5,421 bases of DNA from assembly GCA_017959525.1 (NCBI GenBank), contig JAGDAL010000324.1:1-5421 (forward strand), given 5' to 3'. Source of the DNA: Lachnospiraceae bacterium (GTDB lineage Bacteria > Bacillota > Clostridia > Lachnospirales > Lachnospiraceae). The notes beneath the pieces were generated by a model. It was not told the DNA's origin. It did not search any database and was given only the letters and a program-made list of their open reading frames with translations. Of the stretch, positions 4,357 to 5,421 are shown piece by piece (position 1 is the first letter of the stretch; each line of letters opens with the position of its first letter). Both the position numbers and the translations under genes were made by a program.

Positions 4357-5421
4357 ATGACATACGAAGAGATTGTACAACGAATAGAAGAGAGTCATCG
4401 TTTCGGTAAGGCAAGTGGATACGAAGTCAGCAGCGAGATGTTAGAGCTATTGGGACATCCGGAAGCAGGCAAGCGCATCATCCACATTGCCGGAACCAAC
4501 GGTAAAGGATCAACGGCAGTTTATGTAAGTTCTATCTTACAGGCTGCCGGTTTTTGTGTAGGCATGTTTACATCGCCGCATTTGATTGATTTTACGGAGC
4601 GCATTCAGGTAAACGGAACGCAGATTCCAAGAGACGAAGTGGTTCGCTTGGGACAGAAGCTGTTAGAGCTGCCTATGACCTTAGAACCCACCATGTTTGA
4701 TTATTGCCTTGGCATGGCGTTATTGTATTATGAGCAGCAGGAGTGCGATTATATTGTCTTAGAGACCGGACTCGGCGGTCGATTGGATTCTACCAACGCT
4801 ATCGGTGTAGTACCGGCTGTTAGTATCATTACCCGCATTGGGTTTGATCATATGGCATACTTAGGAAATACCCTGGCAGCGATTGCGTCTGAGAAGGCCG
4901 GCATTTTAAAACCTGGAACCCGGGCGGTCCTTGGGGTCAATGATCCGGAAGCGGATGCTGTGTTACGCAGTGCCTGCATTGAACAGGGAATTGCGTGTTA
5001 CGATTTGAATGATGCGAATGCAGAGGAGATTCGTTCCTTTGTAATGTCACATCGAAAGGCAGTGATGCCGGGCACCTATCAGGTGGAGAATGCCATGACT
5101 GCGGTGGCGGCAGCGCGGATTCTGTATGAGATGGGAGCCTTAGCGCCGAAAGTGGCGGATGAGAAGATACTAGAACAGGTTATCCTAGAGGGCTTATCAG
5201 CTTCGGTTTGGCCGGGACGCATGCAGCAGGTGGGAGAGGAGCCGATCTTTTTGGTAGATGGGGCGCATAACCCACAGGGCGTGGCGGCGCTTCGGGAAAG
5301 TTTGGAAGAGCGTTTTCCGGGACAGCAGGTCGTCTTTTTGATGGCAGTGATGGCAGATAAGGATTACGAGCATATGATTGCAGACGTGCTTCCATTGGCA
5401 CGCTGCTTCTATACGGTCACC
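4357..5421 (+). CDS. folC: Folylpolyglutamate synthase / dihydrofolate synthase FolC (3' end beyond window)
   Basis: 355 codons are present and the frame is still open at the right edge; the usual length is about 430, so roughly 75 residues are missing. FolC is a cytoplasmic Mur-ligase-type enzyme that adds glutamate to folates using ATP; some members also make dihydrofolate from dihydropteroate. Motifs in order: P-loop GTNGKGS (46-52), TSPHL (72-76), ETGLGGRLDSTN (136-147), ITRIGFDH (158-165), LGNTLAAIASEKAGILKPG (169-187) with the conserved EKAG lysine at 180, WPGRMQ (285-290) and DGAHNPQG (301-308), then MADKDYE. The stretch between about 212 and PGTYQVENA (238) looks shorter than usual. 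ATG 4357 lies 2 bases after the degV stop; the only purine-rich bases nearby (AGGA) touch the ATG, so translation is probably coupled to degV. Whether it has one or both activities cannot be read from the sequence. Confidence 0.95.
   Translation, partial: MTYEEIVQRIEESHRFGKASGYEVSSEMLELLGHPEAGKRIIHIAGTNGKGSTAVYVSSILQAAGFCVGMFTSPHLIDFTERIQVNGTQIPRDEVVRLGQKLLELPMTLEPTMFDYCLGMALLYYEQQECDYIVLETGLGGRLDSTNAIGVVPAVSIITRIGFDHMAYLGNTLAAIASEKAGILKPGTRAVLGVNDPEADAVLRSACIEQGIACYDLNDANAEEIRSFVMSHRKAVMPGTYQVENAMTAVAAARILYEMGALAPKVADEKILEQVILEGLSASVWPGRMQQVGEEPIFLVDGAHNPQGVAALRESLEERFPGQQVVFLMAVMADKDYEHMIADVLPLARCFYTVT

Noticed and set aside
5180..5401. 73-codon minus-strand frame opposite folC.
   Set aside because: It is antisense to conserved FolC motifs such as DGAHNPQG; its Pro/Ala-rich composition is what the reverse of that coding sequence gives.

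Overview
The window is a compact stretch of chromosome from a Bacillota bacterium, most likely a member of the Lachnospiraceae (Clostridia). That placement comes from recognising protein families, not from a search: a ClpX with a long linker and the IKALLDDYVVGQ / EIEKSNMLMIGPTGSGKT style of AAA+ core, a DUF5721-like protein next to it, a DegV protein ending in a YANDGG motif, and a clostridial-type lipoprotein with a transglutaminase core. All genes lie on the + strand. No tRNA, rRNA, CRISPR array, insertion sequence or phage gene is visible.

Layout. Bases 1-1334 hold clpX, cut by the left edge. Its reading frame is broken by a single in-frame amber codon (TAG 297-299) where the family has lysine, and the rest of the gene is intact. 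Two bases later comes a 155-codon gene of unknown function (1337-1804, DUF5721-like), probably in the clpX operon. A 128-base gap carries a candidate promoter and a strong ribosome binding site for a cold-shock protein gene (1933-2139). A 145-base gap follows, with a good intrinsic terminator hairpin (2247-2277). Next is a predicted lipoprotein with a Cys-His-Asp transglutaminase-type triad (2285-3448). A near-consensus promoter overlapping its 3' end (3431-3459) should drive degV (3500-4354) and folC (4357 to the right edge, partial), which are 2 bases apart.

How the genes fit together. clpX (protein unfolding for ClpP), csp (RNA chaperone) and folC (folate polyglutamylation) are housekeeping genes. 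DegV is probably a fatty-acid-binding protein of the FakB type. The lipoprotein is probably an exported surface enzyme or structural protein. Nothing here is a clear multi-gene novel system. The points most worth a second look are the clpX amber codon with GTG and ATG codons right behind it, two stem-loops built across the stop codons of the DUF5721-like gene and csp (both showing a GGA-containing purine loop), and a terminator hairpin lying exactly between the apparent ribosome binding site and the start of the lipoprotein gene.
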